The notes: generated by a model from the sequence alone, not told the origin. 64,000 bases of DNA from PMG-095 sp049324695 (GCA_049324695.1 JBMOMJ010000021.1:1-64000); one strand, 5' to 3'. Shown: positions 43,587-53,474, counted from the stretch's first letter. Program-made: numbers and translations.

Positions 43587-44900
43587 CTAGTTCACGCGCT
43601 GTACGGCTTGCAGAAATACCTGAGGCTCGACGAAATCGGTGTACCGAAGTGCCTCGCGCCCGGACGAATCGAACACCAGCACCGTCGGCAACCCAACAAC
43701 CTTGAAGCGCTCCAGCGTTGCGCCAACCGCTGGATCGTCATCGTTGGTCGCGTCCACTTTGACGGCGACGAAGCGCGCCATCTCCGGCTTCACCTCCGGC
43801 GCCGCAAACGTCACCTTGTCGAGCTGCTTGCAGGCGCCGCACCAAGCTGCGGTGAAGTCGACCAGCAAGGGCCGACCGGCGCGCCGCGCTTCTTCGCGCG
43901 CTGAATCTACGCTGCCAGCGTGCCAGGCGAAGCTTTCGCTCGGCCGTCCCAACGCCGCAATCAAGACGAAGCCACCCACGCTGATGAGCACGATCCCGAT
44001 GGCCTTCGCCACCTTCACGGGAGCACCGAACTCTGCAAAATCGCGGTGCACGGCTCCGAGCAACAAGCCGACGACGATCAAAGCACCTGCCGTCGCGTAG
44101 AACGGCCACGTCGCCTGCACCCACCGTCCCAGCATTGGGAAAGCGGTCGACAAAAAGTACGCGGCCACAATCACCAACACGATGCCGAGCAACGACTTGA
44201 TGCGCACCATCCAGTGTCCGCTCTTCGGCAGCTGCACGGCGAAAGCCCCCACCACGAAAAACGGTGCGCCTAGACCGAGAGCAAACGCGCCCATAGCCAG
44301 CGCGCCCAGCGACGCGCTGCGCGACTGCGCAATGAAAGCCAAGATCCCCGTCAGCACCGGACCGGTGCACGGCGACGCGATCAGCCCACAAGCGAGCCCC
44401 AGGGCAAATGCACCGCGATAGCCGATGCCGCCCATCTGAGCGAGCCGATTGGTAAGGCCTGATGGCAACGCGAACTCGAACGCGCCGAACAGCGACGACG
44501 CCATCGCCAAGAAGAGCAGCGAGATCGCAACCAGAACCCAACGGCTCTGCAGCACAGAACCGAACATGGAACCCGAAAGCCCGGCAATGACGCCTAGCGG
44601 GACGAACATCGCCACGATTCCGAGCACGAACGCGGCTGACAACCCGGCACCTTCCCATGGGCTCTTCGTTTTGCGCGCGCCGAACACACTGACTGTCACA
44701 GCGATCATCGGGTACACGCAGGGCGTCAGGCTCACCAGGAAGCCGCCCACCAGCGCCGCAAGCCCAGCGTACAGAGGGCCCCTCTCCAACGCGCGCGTGA
44801 ACGCGTCGGGCGCACCGCTCGCCCACGCCGCGGGCGTGACCAAAAGCGCCATCAGGAGCGCGGGAAGCAGAATGCGAAGTCGACGGGAGGACACGGCCAT
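43587..44900 (-). CDS. DsbD-like thiol:disulfide interchange protein lacking the alpha domain
   Basis: About 437 residues from ATG 44900, which begins a clear signal sequence. Eight membrane helices form the CcdA/DsbD-beta core, with the paired redox cysteines in SLTPCVYP and IASPCTGP. The C-terminal periplasmic thioredoxin domain (from about 310) has FTAAWCGACKQLDKVTF. The N-terminal DsbD-alpha immunoglobulin-like domain is missing, so electrons pass from cytosolic thioredoxin to its own CxxC and then to unknown partners. The many Cys-rich lipoproteins in this window are plausible clients. It starts 55 bp after the TPR gene. Confidence 0.92.
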   Translation of the reverse strand: MAVSSRRLRILLPALLMALLVTPAAWASGAPDAFTRALERGPLYAGLAALVGGFLVSLTPCVYPMIAVTVSVFGARKTKSPWEGAGLSAAFVLGIVAMFVPLGVIAGLSGSMFGSVLQSRWVLVAISLLFLAMASSLFGAFEFALPSGLTNRLAQMGGIGYRGAFALGLACGLIASPCTGPVLTGILAFIAQSRSASLGALAMGAFALGLGAPFFVVGAFAVQLPKSGHWMVRIKSLLGIVLVIVAAYFLSTAFPMLGRWVQATWPFYATAGALIVVGLLLGAVHRDFAEFGAPVKVAKAIGIVLISVGGFVLIAALGRPSESFAWHAGSVDSAREEARRAGRPLLVDFTAAWCGACKQLDKVTFAAPEVKPEMARFVAVKVDATNDDDPAVGATLERFKVVGLPTVLVFDSSGREALRYTDFVEPQVFLQAVQRVN

Positions 44901-44955
44901 CGGCCAAAAGCCTGTCACATGCGAGCCGAGCGTCGATAGGTTTGGACGCTCGCGC

Positions 44956-45720
44956 TCAGCCGCTGGAGCGCTGGCGCTTACCGCGCAGGAGCCGTAGGAG
45001 CCGGCGGGCACGCCGAACTTCTCCTTCTAGAGCAACCGCGAGAGCGACGCGACCGGTCGTGGTGCGGTTCACGAATGCGGAAAGATACCGGTGTGCCGCA
45101 GTGTAGTCGCCCTGAACGAAGGCGAGCTCACCCAACACGAATTGGCCATAACCTTGACCGCAGGGCGCATCCGCCAGAGCCTCGCGCAACCCCTCGACGT
45201 CGCTGATTTCCTCGCCGAGAGCATGGCGCGCCAGCGCCGCTTGCGCAGCGTACAGCGGCTTATCGATCGTGCCCCACCGCAGCGCGCGCTCGAGAGTGCC
45301 CACGGCGTCTTCCGGACGACCGTTGAGATAAAGGACCGTCCCCAACGTCCACAAATGAAAGGCGCGCCGGGCTGCAGGGCTCACGCGACTGGCAATCCTC
45401 AAGTGCTGTACGGCGCCGTCCACGTCACCGAGGCCAAGACATGCGCGCGCCGCATCTTGCCGAGCAACGTCCGGCATCACGCACGTATCGATCATCTGTG
45501 TCGCAACCCCGAGGGCTTCAGTGAACTCCCGCGCCTCCATATGGGAGAGATAGAGCTGACGCAGGAGCATCGAGCGCGTCGTATCGTCCAGCGAGCCGCC
45601 CTGAGACAGAGCGCGCTGAGCGTATTTGGCCCGCGCACCGGACGTCCGTGCCAGCGTGGCTCGCCTTAAAAGAACCTCGGGATCGATGGTCTCGGCGGCC
45701 GCTGTTCGAGCGCGCGTCAT
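44956..45720 (-). CDS. TPR-repeat protein
   Basis: About 254 residues from ATG 45720. There are several tetratricopeptide-like helix pairs, for example LRQLYLSHMEAREFTEALGV, ARACLGLGDVDGAVQHLRIA, LWTLGTVLYLNGRPEDAVGT and LGELAFVQGDYTAAHRYLSA. There is no signal peptide, so it is likely cytosolic. A basic C-terminal tail ends it (RRARRLLRLLRGKRQR). It sits upstream of the DsbD-like gene on the same strand. Function unknown. Confidence 0.7.
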   Translation of the reverse strand: MTRARTAAAETIDPEVLLRRATLARTSGARAKYAQRALSQGGSLDDTTRSMLLRQLYLSHMEAREFTEALGVATQMIDTCVMPDVARQDAARACLGLGDVDGAVQHLRIASRVSPAARRAFHLWTLGTVLYLNGRPEDAVGTLERALRWGTIDKPLYAAQAALARHALGEEISDVEGLREALADAPCGQGYGQFVLGELAFVQGDYTAAHRYLSAFVNRTTTGRVALAVALEGEVRRARRLLRLLRGKRQRSSG

Positions 45721-45866
45721 GGCTCTAAGAGTAGCAAGACCTGTACACACGTCCAGATTTCTGCAAAACGGAGAGCCGACCTATGCACCTCGAAAGCTGC
45801 TGCGATGCGTCGGGCAAAGCGCCCATGCGCGAGGCGAGCGCCGGCACGCCGCGCACGGGATTGCGA

Positions 45867-46163
45867 ATGCTACACAAGCGCATGCGATTGACCGCATGGC
45901 TGAGCCTGCTGTTGTTTTGCGGAGTGGGTTGCGGGCGCCCGGCGACACGCGAAGAGTGCGAAGAAATCGTGGGGCGCATTGCCGAGCTGGAGCTCAGAGC
46001 GCGCGGCGTGACTGGAAACAACAGCGACGAGGTGCGCGCAACCAAGGACGCGCTGGAGAAGACCACGCTCCGCGATTGCGTTGGCAGGCGCATCAGCGAC
46101 AAGGCCATGACCTGTGTGCGCTCGGCAACCACTACGCAGCAAATCGTGAGCGAGTGCTTCTGA
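45867..46163 (+). CDS. Small Cys-patterned lipoprotein, paralogue 1
   Basis: About 98 residues. The signal (RLTAWLSLLLFCGVGC) ends at a lipobox Cys. The mature part has REECEEIVGRIAELELRARG, then RDCVGRR, MTCVRSA and a terminal SECF. The same Cys order (EEC, middle C, C in a CxxxA segment, C near the end) occurs in the gene 1 nt downstream, so the two are tandem paralogues in one operon. Function unknown. Confidence 0.65.
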   Translation: MLHKRMRLTAWLSLLLFCGVGCGRPATREECEEIVGRIAELELRARGVTGNNSDEVRATKDALEKTTLRDCVGRRISDKAMTCVRSATTTQQIVSECF

Positions 46164-46164
46164 C

Positions 46165-46455
46165 GTGGTTCGCGCCGGGGCGCTCCTGATCCTGCTCGGG
46201 CTTTCAACCGGCTGTTCCGAGCCGCTTTCCCACGAAGAGTGCGAAACGCTGCTCGATCGCTACGTCAGCTTGCTCGCGGCCTCGGATCGCCCGAACACGT
46301 CGGACGCGGAGCTCTTGCGCTTGAAGACGCAGGCACGGGAGAAAGCTCGACACGATCCGGCGTTCCTGCGTTGCGGTCGCGAAGTGTCGCGCAGCCAATT
46401 CCAGTGCGCGATGAAAGCCGAAAACGCCGATCGGCTCGAGCAGTGCTTGCTGTAA
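46165..46455 (+). CDS. Small Cys-patterned lipoprotein, paralogue 2
   Basis: 96 residues, GTG start 1 nt after the preceding stop. The signal (GALLILLGLSTGC) is followed by HEECETLLDRYVSLL, LRCGREV, FQCAMKAENADRLE and a final QCLL. It is clearly related to the preceding gene. The even spacing of four mature cysteines suggests two disulfides. Function unknown. Confidence 0.65.
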   Translation: MVRAGALLILLGLSTGCSEPLSHEECETLLDRYVSLLAASDRPNTSDAELLRLKTQAREKARHDPAFLRCGREVSRSQFQCAMKAENADRLEQCLL

Positions 46456-46635
46456 TCCCAGTGCGCGCTTTTGCTGTTGGCAGCTGAGCGCGCACGACGT
46501 CAATCGAGTTGGCGCTCACACCAGTGCGCTGACCGCATATTTCACGTGAGAAGCGCGACGGCTCGCCATCGCACGAGCTCTCCGAGTTGAAGGCATACGC
46601 CTTGCACAACGGCGTTTACCAGCGAGGAGAAGCGC

Positions 46636-48924
46636 ATGTTTGGGAAAAGCCCGTTGGGCGCCGGGTGGCTCGTGCTCGTGACGAGTTGCCTGGGCGCTCT
46701 TGCGACCGCGTGTCTAGATCGGCCGTTGTGTGCCGAGCCTGATTGCAGACCCGAGCTCACGAACCAATTCGTGATGCGCGTGCCAACTGGGGGGATCAAC
46801 AAGGTCGATCTCTTGTTCATGATCGACAACTCCGCGTCGATGGCGGACAAGCAAAAGCTCCTGAGCGCTGCGGTACCGTCGCTGCTCTCGCGTTTCGTGA
46901 GCCCGCTCTGCCTCGATGACAAGGGGAACCCGAACGGAGCTCACGTGGTCGACGGACGCTGCGCGGCGGGGCTGCCTGAATTTCCGCCCATCGCCGACAT
47001 CCACATTGGTGTCATCACATCGAGCCTGGGGATCCCGGGCGACGACCAGATGTGCCCTCGAACGGATGTACCCACCACGACGAGAGACGATCGCGCTTGG
47101 CTGCTGCCGAAAGCGCGCATCAGCCAAAATCTGGCTTCCTGGGAAAATTCGGGATTTTTGGCGTGGGATCCCACTGGGACCAAAAATCAGCCGCCCGGCA
47201 CCCGCTCGCAAAGCGATCTGCAGCGAGACTTCCAAAACCTGGTCGCCAAAGCCGGTGAGACCGGCTGTGGCTACGAGGCGTCGCTGGAGTCCTGGTATCG
47301 CTTTCTCGTCGATCCCGAGCCGCCGCTGACCACGGCGATCAAAAACGACGTGAGCGTGGCCGTGGGCAAAGACGAGAACCTGCTCGCGCAGCGCAAAGCG
47401 TTCTTGCGCCCGGATTCGTTGGTCGCGATTTTGATGCTCAGCGACGAGAACGACTGCTCGATACGCCTCGGTGGGCAAGGCTTCTTGATGAAGTCCACGT
47501 TGCCGCGTTCCACCGCAATCTGTCAGACGAACCCCGACGACGCGTGCTGTCGCTCGTGCAACAGCGCGGAATCGGCTCCTCCCCAGGGCTGTCAGCCTCT
47601 CAACGAAGACGCTAGCTGCAAGAAGGGCTCGATCTACCTTGGCACGGAAGATCCATCAAACCTGCGCTGCTTCGATCAGAAACGCCGCTATGGCGTGGAT
47701 TTCCTGGAGCCGACCGACAAGTACGTAAAGGCGCTGACGCAAACACGAATCTTGGATCGCAACGGCGCCATGCAGCCAAACCCCCTCTTCGCAGCTCGTG
47801 ACGGAAAACCCGAACGCGATCCCAAGCTGGTGTTTTTGGCCGGTATCGTCGGCGTGCCGTGGCAAGACATTGCCACCGACGCGACGCGCGCGGGCCCAGG
47901 CCTGCGCTACCTCACAGCCAAGGAGCTCCGCGAAAAAGGGCGCTGGGACATGATCTTGGGCGACCCCAAGACCGGGAAGCGACCAACGGATCCGCACATG
48001 ATCGAGTCCATTGCTCCGCGCTCCGGGGAGAACCCACTACTCACCGCGGCGAGTGGTGGTGCGATTGCTCCACCTACGTCATCGAGCCCGACGGCAAGCG
48101 TCATCAATGGCCATGAGCAGAGCGCAACGGAAGACTTGCAGTATGCGTGCATCTTCGAGCTTGAGACACCGGTCGACTGCACGCGAACGACTTCGAACTG
48201 CGACTGCCCCGAACGGAAGGATACCGACCCAGCGCTGAACCGGGCGTTGTGCCAGCCGCCGAGCGGCGGCGTGCCCGGCACGACTCAGTACTACGCCAAA
48301 GCGTATCCGGGGACGCGCCACCTCGAGGTGTTGAAGGGCATCGGCGACCAAGCTGTCGTCGCTTCGATTTGCCCGAAGGTCGCGCGCTCCGCGAACCCCG
48401 ACTCCGATCCCAATTACGGCTACAACCCTGCGGTGGCGGCGATTGTCGACACCCTGAGACCACAGCTTGCGAATCGGTGCTTGCCGCGAGCTCCCACTGT
48501 GGAGTCAGACGGGCACACTTCGTGTCGCGTGCTCGAAACCCGATTTACCAAGGATTGCGACTGCACGAAGCCCGGGCGCAAGCAGGCCAACGAGGAGGCG
48601 CTCGCCAGCATCGTCGCTGATCTGCACCGCGAGAAAGCCTGCGGGGTCCAGGGCGCACCAGCGTGTGAAGACGTCTGCGCCTGCGAGATCAGCGAGTCCG
48701 AGGGTGACGCGCTGACCACCTGCCGAAGCCTCACGGATCCGAGCGCTCAAGCACCGGGCTTTTGCTACATCGATGCCGAGAAGAAGCTGGGGGACGCCAA
48801 GTTGCTACAAGGTTGCCCCTCGAATCAGCAACGCTTGTTGCGCTTCGTAGGACCTGAAACACCGCGCCCAGGTTCGCTCACTTTCATGGCGTGCATGGGT
48901 CAACCCAACGCCACGACGCGCTGA
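46636..48924 (+). CDS. Large vWA-like Cys-rich lipoprotein
   Basis: 762 residues. The signal ends LGALATAC. Near residues 55-75, NKVDLLFMIDNSASMADKQ has the DxSxS metal-ion-dependent adhesion (MIDAS) motif and opens a von Willebrand factor A-like domain, which continues to a VAILMLSDENDCS segment near 265-280. The rest is Cys-rich, with CDC and CACEI clusters, consistent with a disulfide-bonded surface protein. This class is common in Myxococcota and presumed adhesive; the partner is unknown. A strong hairpin follows the stop codon. Confidence 0.78.
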   Translation: MFGKSPLGAGWLVLVTSCLGALATACLDRPLCAEPDCRPELTNQFVMRVPTGGINKVDLLFMIDNSASMADKQKLLSAAVPSLLSRFVSPLCLDDKGNPNGAHVVDGRCAAGLPEFPPIADIHIGVITSSLGIPGDDQMCPRTDVPTTTRDDRAWLLPKARISQNLASWENSGFLAWDPTGTKNQPPGTRSQSDLQRDFQNLVAKAGETGCGYEASLESWYRFLVDPEPPLTTAIKNDVSVAVGKDENLLAQRKAFLRPDSLVAILMLSDENDCSIRLGGQGFLMKSTLPRSTAICQTNPDDACCRSCNSAESAPPQGCQPLNEDASCKKGSIYLGTEDPSNLRCFDQKRRYGVDFLEPTDKYVKALTQTRILDRNGAMQPNPLFAARDGKPERDPKLVFLAGIVGVPWQDIATDATRAGPGLRYLTAKELREKGRWDMILGDPKTGKRPTDPHMIESIAPRSGENPLLTAASGGAIAPPTSSSPTASVINGHEQSATEDLQYACIFELETPVDCTRTTSNCDCPERKDTDPALNRALCQPPSGGVPGTTQYYAKAYPGTRHLEVLKGIGDQAVVASICPKVARSANPDSDPNYGYNPAVAAIVDTLRPQLANRCLPRAPTVESDGHTSCRVLETRFTKDCDCTKPGRKQANEEALASIVADLHREKACGVQGAPACEDVCACEISESEGDALTTCRSLTDPSAQAPGFCYIDAEKKLGDAKLLQGCPSNQQRLLRFVGPETPRPGSLTFMACMGQPNATTR

Positions 48925-48944
48925 GTCGAGGCGTCCACTGAGTT

Positions 48945-48979
48945 GACGCGACCGCGCTCCCCGAGGGTGCGGTCGCGTC
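48945..48979 (+). terminator. Strong hairpin after the vWA lipoprotein
   Basis: Arms gacgcgaccgc (48945-48955) and gcggtcgcgtc (48969-48979) pair perfectly over 11 bp around a 13-nt loop, 21 bp after the stop codon. No T-run follows, so this is a probable but not classical intrinsic terminator. Confidence 0.6.
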
Positions 48980-49126
48980 GCGTTCGAAAATGCCAGCGAG
49001 CAAAAACCCGAGGGGGCCCCACACGCAAAATCACAGCGCGGCTCGCCGAGAATCGACACGCGCTGGTGCCAAATTCAGTATCTCGATCTCTCTGCCGGCG
49101 TTATGCTTCGCACATCGAGGTGTCGA

Positions 49127-49882
49127 ATGCGCCAGATCGAACAGCTCGTAAATCAGCAGGTCATGCGCTGGACGGAAGAGCAGAGGTTGGCGTCGCGCCC
49201 GCCGCCTCCGCGCGCTGACTTACCACGCCCCGTCATCTGTATTTCCAGGGAATTCGGGGCTCAAGCCGGTGAGCTGGCGGACACTGTCGCCGCGCGCTTC
49301 GGCTTCAACGTGTGCGACCAGGATTTGGTGGAGCAGGTCGCGCGGCAAGCGCACGTGCGACGCCGCGTGGTCGAGTCACTCGATGAACGCGTGCAGATGG
49401 GCCTTCAGCACTGGGTAGATGAGCTCATCGAGATGAATCGGTTCCGCCCCAGCGATTACCTGCGCAACCTGTCGGAAGTCGTGCTCGCGATCGGTCGGCA
49501 CGGTCGCAGCGTGATCATTGGGCGCGGCGCACACGTCATTCTCGATCCGGCGTACGCTCTGCGAGTTCGTTGCTACGCGCCGTTCGCTTGGCGCAGTGAG
49601 CAGGTGGCACGGCGCCATGGCCTATCGCTCGCGCGCGCGGAGTCGCTCACCTTGCGCGTCGACGCCGAGCGCGCTGCTTTCTACCGCGAACATTTCGATA
49701 CAGATGTGTCGGATCCTTTGAAGTTCGACCTGATGCTCAACGTGAGCACCATGCCGCTACACACGCGTGGCGCCATCGTATCGGCCGCCTTCGAAGCGAA
49801 GTTCCCAGAGTACGCTCGCGCCCCTGTCTCCGGGATTCGCTACGCAATTCCGGAAGAAGCTGTCGAAGAAAAGGTCGGCTGA
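49127..49882 (+). CDS. Cytidylate kinase-like family protein
   Basis: About 251 residues from ATG 49127. It matches the cytidylate-kinase-like family (PF13189-type): VICISREFGAQAGELADTVA in place of the P-loop, FGFNVCDQDLVEQVARQAHV, then SVIIGRGAHVILDPAYALRV and the Arg-rich lid ARRHGLSLARAESLTLRVDA. The phosphate loop is less Gly-rich than in true Cmk and the lysine is not evident, so the substrate and activity are uncertain. It stands between the vWA lipoprotein and ligD; no rpsA or aroA neighbour, unlike a housekeeping cmk. Confidence 0.82.
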   Translation: MRQIEQLVNQQVMRWTEEQRLASRPPPPRADLPRPVICISREFGAQAGELADTVAARFGFNVCDQDLVEQVARQAHVRRRVVESLDERVQMGLQHWVDELIEMNRFRPSDYLRNLSEVVLAIGRHGRSVIIGRGAHVILDPAYALRVRCYAPFAWRSEQVARRHGLSLARAESLTLRVDAERAAFYREHFDTDVSDPLKFDLMLNVSTMPLHTRGAIVSAAFEAKFPEYARAPVSGIRYAIPEEAVEEKVG

Positions 49883-49916
49883 GCGCGCTCACGCCTGGGC
49901 GCTCGAGCCCGCCCGT

Positions 49917-52520
49917 CTACTTCACCCAACGTTCCAACTTGCCGAGCGCACTCGCGATATCGGGGTGCTGATCGAGCATTTCTGCCCAGGGATCGCCGAG
50001 CTCCTGCACACGCGCCGGCACCGTCATCAGATTGAAGCGCTGCACGTCGAGCGCGCCGGAGAGCTCATCCCAGAACAGCGGAGTGGACACGCCCGCCATC
50101 GGTTGAGCACGCACTGAATACGGTGCCACGATGGTACGAGAGTGCCCAGTTTGACCGGTGTCGACGTACAGACGCCCGCCGCGTTTGTCGACCCGCCGCT
50201 CCATGGTGGCAAAAGCTTCGTGCGAGCTCACCACCAAGCGACCGAGGAGCTCGACCAAGAGCTTGGCAGCCGGGAATGGCACGCCCGGACCGAGCGGGAC
50301 CAATACGTGCAGGCCCTCTTGCCCAGACGTCTTCGGGAAGCCGACGAGCCCGGCGTCTTCCAACACATCCTTCAGGCGCAGCGCGAGTTCGATCGCGCGA
50401 GCAAAGGGTTGGCTACCCAAATCGAAATCGAACGTAATGAAATCGCAGAGGTCCGGCGTCCCGGCGCGACTTGCCAGCACGTGCAGCGGAATGCAACCCA
50501 AGTTGATGACGTGCAGCAGCGCGTCGAGCGAGTCGAGCAAGAAAACGTGCTTCTGCTTTTCTGGCTCGTCGGGATCCTGCAGCGTGAGCACCCGCAGCCA
50601 TTCCGGTGTGCCCTGCGGCACATTCCATTGATAGAAGTTCTTGCCGTGAATGCCGTCGGGGTAACGCACCAAGACGACGGGGCGCTCGTGCAGAAACGGC
50701 AACATTACGTGAGAGACGCTCGCGTAGTAATCGAGCATGTCTCCCTTGGTGTAGCCCTGCTCGGGCCAGAACACTTTGTCGCGATTGCTGATCTTTAGCT
50801 CGGAGCGCGTGGCGGCAGTCACGACTGGCTCCGGCGCGGGCGCGGCAGCCAATACCAGTGGGCCACTAGCTTCTTCGTGTGGCCCAGCCAGGCAAGCTTC
50901 CGGAGCGACATCGGCGCGCAAGCCCTGAAAGATGGGAAATCGCAAACGCGCGTCGTCGGTGTAGCCCTGGTAGCGCACGTTGACGACCATTTCCGGGCGA
51001 ACCCAGCGCATATGCCGGGAGTCTTCCGGCAGCTCGGCTTCGATCGTGCGCTCCTTCGTCTCGCGCATGGCGAGCTCCTTGGCGAAGAAGTCCAACATCT
51101 TGCCGTCGAACCCAGTGCCCACTCGACCGCGATAAATCAGCTTCCCATCTCGGAAAGCACCCAAGCCTAGGCCGCCGATCTTTCCACGCGTCCCTTTGCC
51201 GGGGATGTAGCCGATCACCACGAAGTCGTCTTCGCGTTCACATTTGAATTTGATCCATTCGAGACCGCGGCGCGGACCAAAACGATACGGGGAGTCTTGC
51301 TGCTTGCCGACCACACCTTCCAAACCTTGGCTGCGACACAGCTCGAACAGCTCGCGCCCGCGCCCTTCGATGTGATCCAGCGGGCGCACCAAACCTTTGC
51401 CGCGAATCAGCTCACGCATCAGGCGTTTGCGGGTAACGAGCGGCAACGGGCACAAGTCCACACCGTCGAGACCGAGCAAGTCGAACACCAGCATGACCAC
51501 GGGTGTATCTGCGGCTGCGCGCGCCACGTCGAGCGCATTGCGCGCCTGGATTCTGGAACCCAAGCGCTGAAAACGCGGACGACCATGCTCGTCGAAGGCA
51601 ATGATTTCGCCGTCCAGCACCACGTCGTGCCCCGGAATCGTTTCCAACGCGCGCGCCACCTCCGGGTAGCTGTGTGTACACACGCCACCGTTGCGATACG
51701 TGAGGCTCACCTTGCGCCCACTCTTGCGCGCCACGATGCGAACCCCGTCGAGCTTCAACTCATAGATGCGATCGGCGTCGTCCAACGACGCCCCTTCGTC
51801 GCAGCACAACATCGGCTCGAACGCGCTTGGTAGCGCGCGCATTGGAGCGCCCGCAGCCCGCGCCTGCTCCGCGACGTTGGCGGCAATGGCGTCCCGCTGT
51901 GCCAGCTCGTCGACGCATAGGCCGCTCAGCACGCTCTGCGGCGCTTCCTCCAGAATGTCTCCGTCCTCGCGCGAATAAGCGTCCTGCTTCTTGATCAGCA
52001 GCCACTCGTTGCCGGCACCACGCTTGGTGCGCACCAACGCGAAGCGCCCGCGCAACTTGTGCCCGAACAACAGGAAATCCAGTTTGCCGGCTTGCAGGCC
52101 CTGCTCGGCGTGCGTCTCCAGGTACACAACGCGGCCGAGATCCCACGCGATCATCGGCCCGGCGCCGTAGTTACCCTCAGGGATGATGTCCTCGAAGTCG
52201 GCGTACTCCAGAGGGTGATCCTCCGTCTGGATGGCCAGCCGCTTCTCGCGCGGATCCAAGCTCGGGCCGCGCGGCACCGGGAAACTGATCAAACGGCGCC
52301 CAACTTGTAGGCGGACGTCGTAGTGCCGATTGCGGGCACTGTGCAGATGAACAACGAAACGACCGCTGCGCGTGAGTGAAGGACTGCGCTCGTGTTCAGC
52401 AGCAAACGGTTCGTTGGTGCTGAGCGGGTTCCGCTTCTTGCGGTAATCGGCGAGCGCGTCAGCCGATGTTCCGGCGGCGTTCGCTTCGGTTTCGTGGGTC
52501 GACGAGGGGCGTTTGGGCAA
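49917..52520 (-). CDS. ligD: Multidomain ATP-dependent DNA ligase D (PE-Lig-Pol)
   Basis: 867 residues with all three NHEJ activities in the Pseudomonas order. The 3'-phosphoesterase (about 50-190) has VVHLHSARNRHYDVRLQ and EDHPLEYADFEDIIPEGNYG. The ligase (about 230-545) has the nucleotidyl-lysine motif ELKLDGVR (Lys256) and HDVVLDGEIIAFD. The primase-polymerase (about 580-860) has FWPEQGYTKGDMLDYY, the metal site FDFDLG and KTSGQEGLHVLVPLG. It repairs double-strand breaks with Ku, whose gene is divergent 84 bp away. The length is typical. Confidence 0.97.
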   Translation of the reverse strand: MPKRPSSTHETEANAAGTSADALADYRKKRNPLSTNEPFAAEHERSPSLTRSGRFVVHLHSARNRHYDVRLQVGRRLISFPVPRGPSLDPREKRLAIQTEDHPLEYADFEDIIPEGNYGAGPMIAWDLGRVVYLETHAEQGLQAGKLDFLLFGHKLRGRFALVRTKRGAGNEWLLIKKQDAYSREDGDILEEAPQSVLSGLCVDELAQRDAIAANVAEQARAAGAPMRALPSAFEPMLCCDEGASLDDADRIYELKLDGVRIVARKSGRKVSLTYRNGGVCTHSYPEVARALETIPGHDVVLDGEIIAFDEHGRPRFQRLGSRIQARNALDVARAAADTPVVMLVFDLLGLDGVDLCPLPLVTRKRLMRELIRGKGLVRPLDHIEGRGRELFELCRSQGLEGVVGKQQDSPYRFGPRRGLEWIKFKCEREDDFVVIGYIPGKGTRGKIGGLGLGAFRDGKLIYRGRVGTGFDGKMLDFFAKELAMRETKERTIEAELPEDSRHMRWVRPEMVVNVRYQGYTDDARLRFPIFQGLRADVAPEACLAGPHEEASGPLVLAAAPAPEPVVTAATRSELKISNRDKVFWPEQGYTKGDMLDYYASVSHVMLPFLHERPVVLVRYPDGIHGKNFYQWNVPQGTPEWLRVLTLQDPDEPEKQKHVFLLDSLDALLHVINLGCIPLHVLASRAGTPDLCDFITFDFDLGSQPFARAIELALRLKDVLEDAGLVGFPKTSGQEGLHVLVPLGPGVPFPAAKLLVELLGRLVVSSHEAFATMERRVDKRGGRLYVDTGQTGHSRTIVAPYSVRAQPMAGVSTPLFWDELSGALDVQRFNLMTVPARVQELGDPWAEMLDQHPDIASALGKLERWVK

Positions 52521-52604
52521 GCCTTATTGAACTATAGCTCGAGACGCTGCCGGAGCTCTCGCGTGTAATTTCCAAGAACCACGATTGTCTCGTACCATGT
52601 GTTC

Positions 52605-53474
52605 GTGGCTGCACGCGCCATCTCTTCAGGCACCATCTCGTTCGGCTTGGTCTCGATCCCGGTGAAGCTCTACACCGCGGCCTCTTCGGAGCAAGTCAGC
52701 TTCAACATGCTGCACACCAAGTGCAAGGGCCGCATCAAGATGCAGTACTTCTGCCCGACCGATAACGAGGTCGTGGAGCGCTCGGATACCCTCAAGGGTT
52801 ACGAGTACGCCAAAGGGCAGTACGTGCTCTTCACCGAGGAAGAGTTGAAGGCGCTCGAAGCGGCGCGCGACAACAGCATCGAGATCACCGAGTTCGTTCC
52901 GCTCAGCAGCGTGGACCTCGTACAGGTCGAAAAGTCATACTACCTCGGGCCCGACAAAGGCGGCGACAAAGCCTATCGCCTGCTCAGCGAGGCCATGCAG
53001 GGCAAAGATCGCGTCGCGGTGGGGCGCTGGGCGGCGCGCGGCAAGGAGCAACTCGTGTTGGTGCGCCCGCACGGCGACGGCGGCTTGCTTCTACATCAGC
53101 TCTATTACGCCAACGAAGTGCGCGCCTTCGACGACATCGAAACCGGCGCGAAATTCAGCTTCAGCGACAAGGAGCGCGAGCTCGCCGACAAACTCATCGA
53201 GCAGCTCTCGAGCGAAGCCTTCGAGCCCGAGAAATACCACGACTCCTACAGCGAGCGCGTGCTCGCCGCCGTCGACCAGCGCGTGCAAGGCCAAGAAGTC
53301 ACCGTCGCTCCGGAAGCGCCCAAAGCGCAAATCATCGACCTCTTCGAAGCCCTCAAAAAGAGCCTCGAAAACGCTCCCAAGCCCTTCGAAGCGGGCACTG
53401 GCGCCATCAAGCCTCCCAAAAAGGCGCCCGCCAAGCCCAAGAGCGAAGGCAAAAAGACCAAAGCGAGCGGCTGA
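52605..53474 (+). CDS. ku: Bacterial Ku protein
   Basis: The DNA end-binding homodimer of NHEJ, about 289 residues. It begins AARAISSGTISFGLVSIPVK, the usual family start, so GTG 52605 is preferred to GTG 52599. Core blocks are FNMLHTKCKGRIKMQYFCP, KGYEYAKGQYVLFTEEELKA and VGRWAARGKEQLVLVRP. The C-terminal 60 residues form a Lys/Pro/Ala tail (KPPKKAPAKPKSEGKKTKAS), of the kind that tunes DNA sliding and LigD recruitment in other Ku proteins. It is divergent from ligD with a short shared promoter region. Confidence 0.97.
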   Translation: MAARAISSGTISFGLVSIPVKLYTAASSEQVSFNMLHTKCKGRIKMQYFCPTDNEVVERSDTLKGYEYAKGQYVLFTEEELKALEAARDNSIEITEFVPLSSVDLVQVEKSYYLGPDKGGDKAYRLLSEAMQGKDRVAVGRWAARGKEQLVLVRPHGDGGLLLHQLYYANEVRAFDDIETGAKFSFSDKERELADKLIEQLSSEAFEPEKYHDSYSERVLAAVDQRVQGQEVTVAPEAPKAQIIDLFEALKKSLENAPKPFEAGTGAIKPPKKAPAKPKSEGKKTKASG

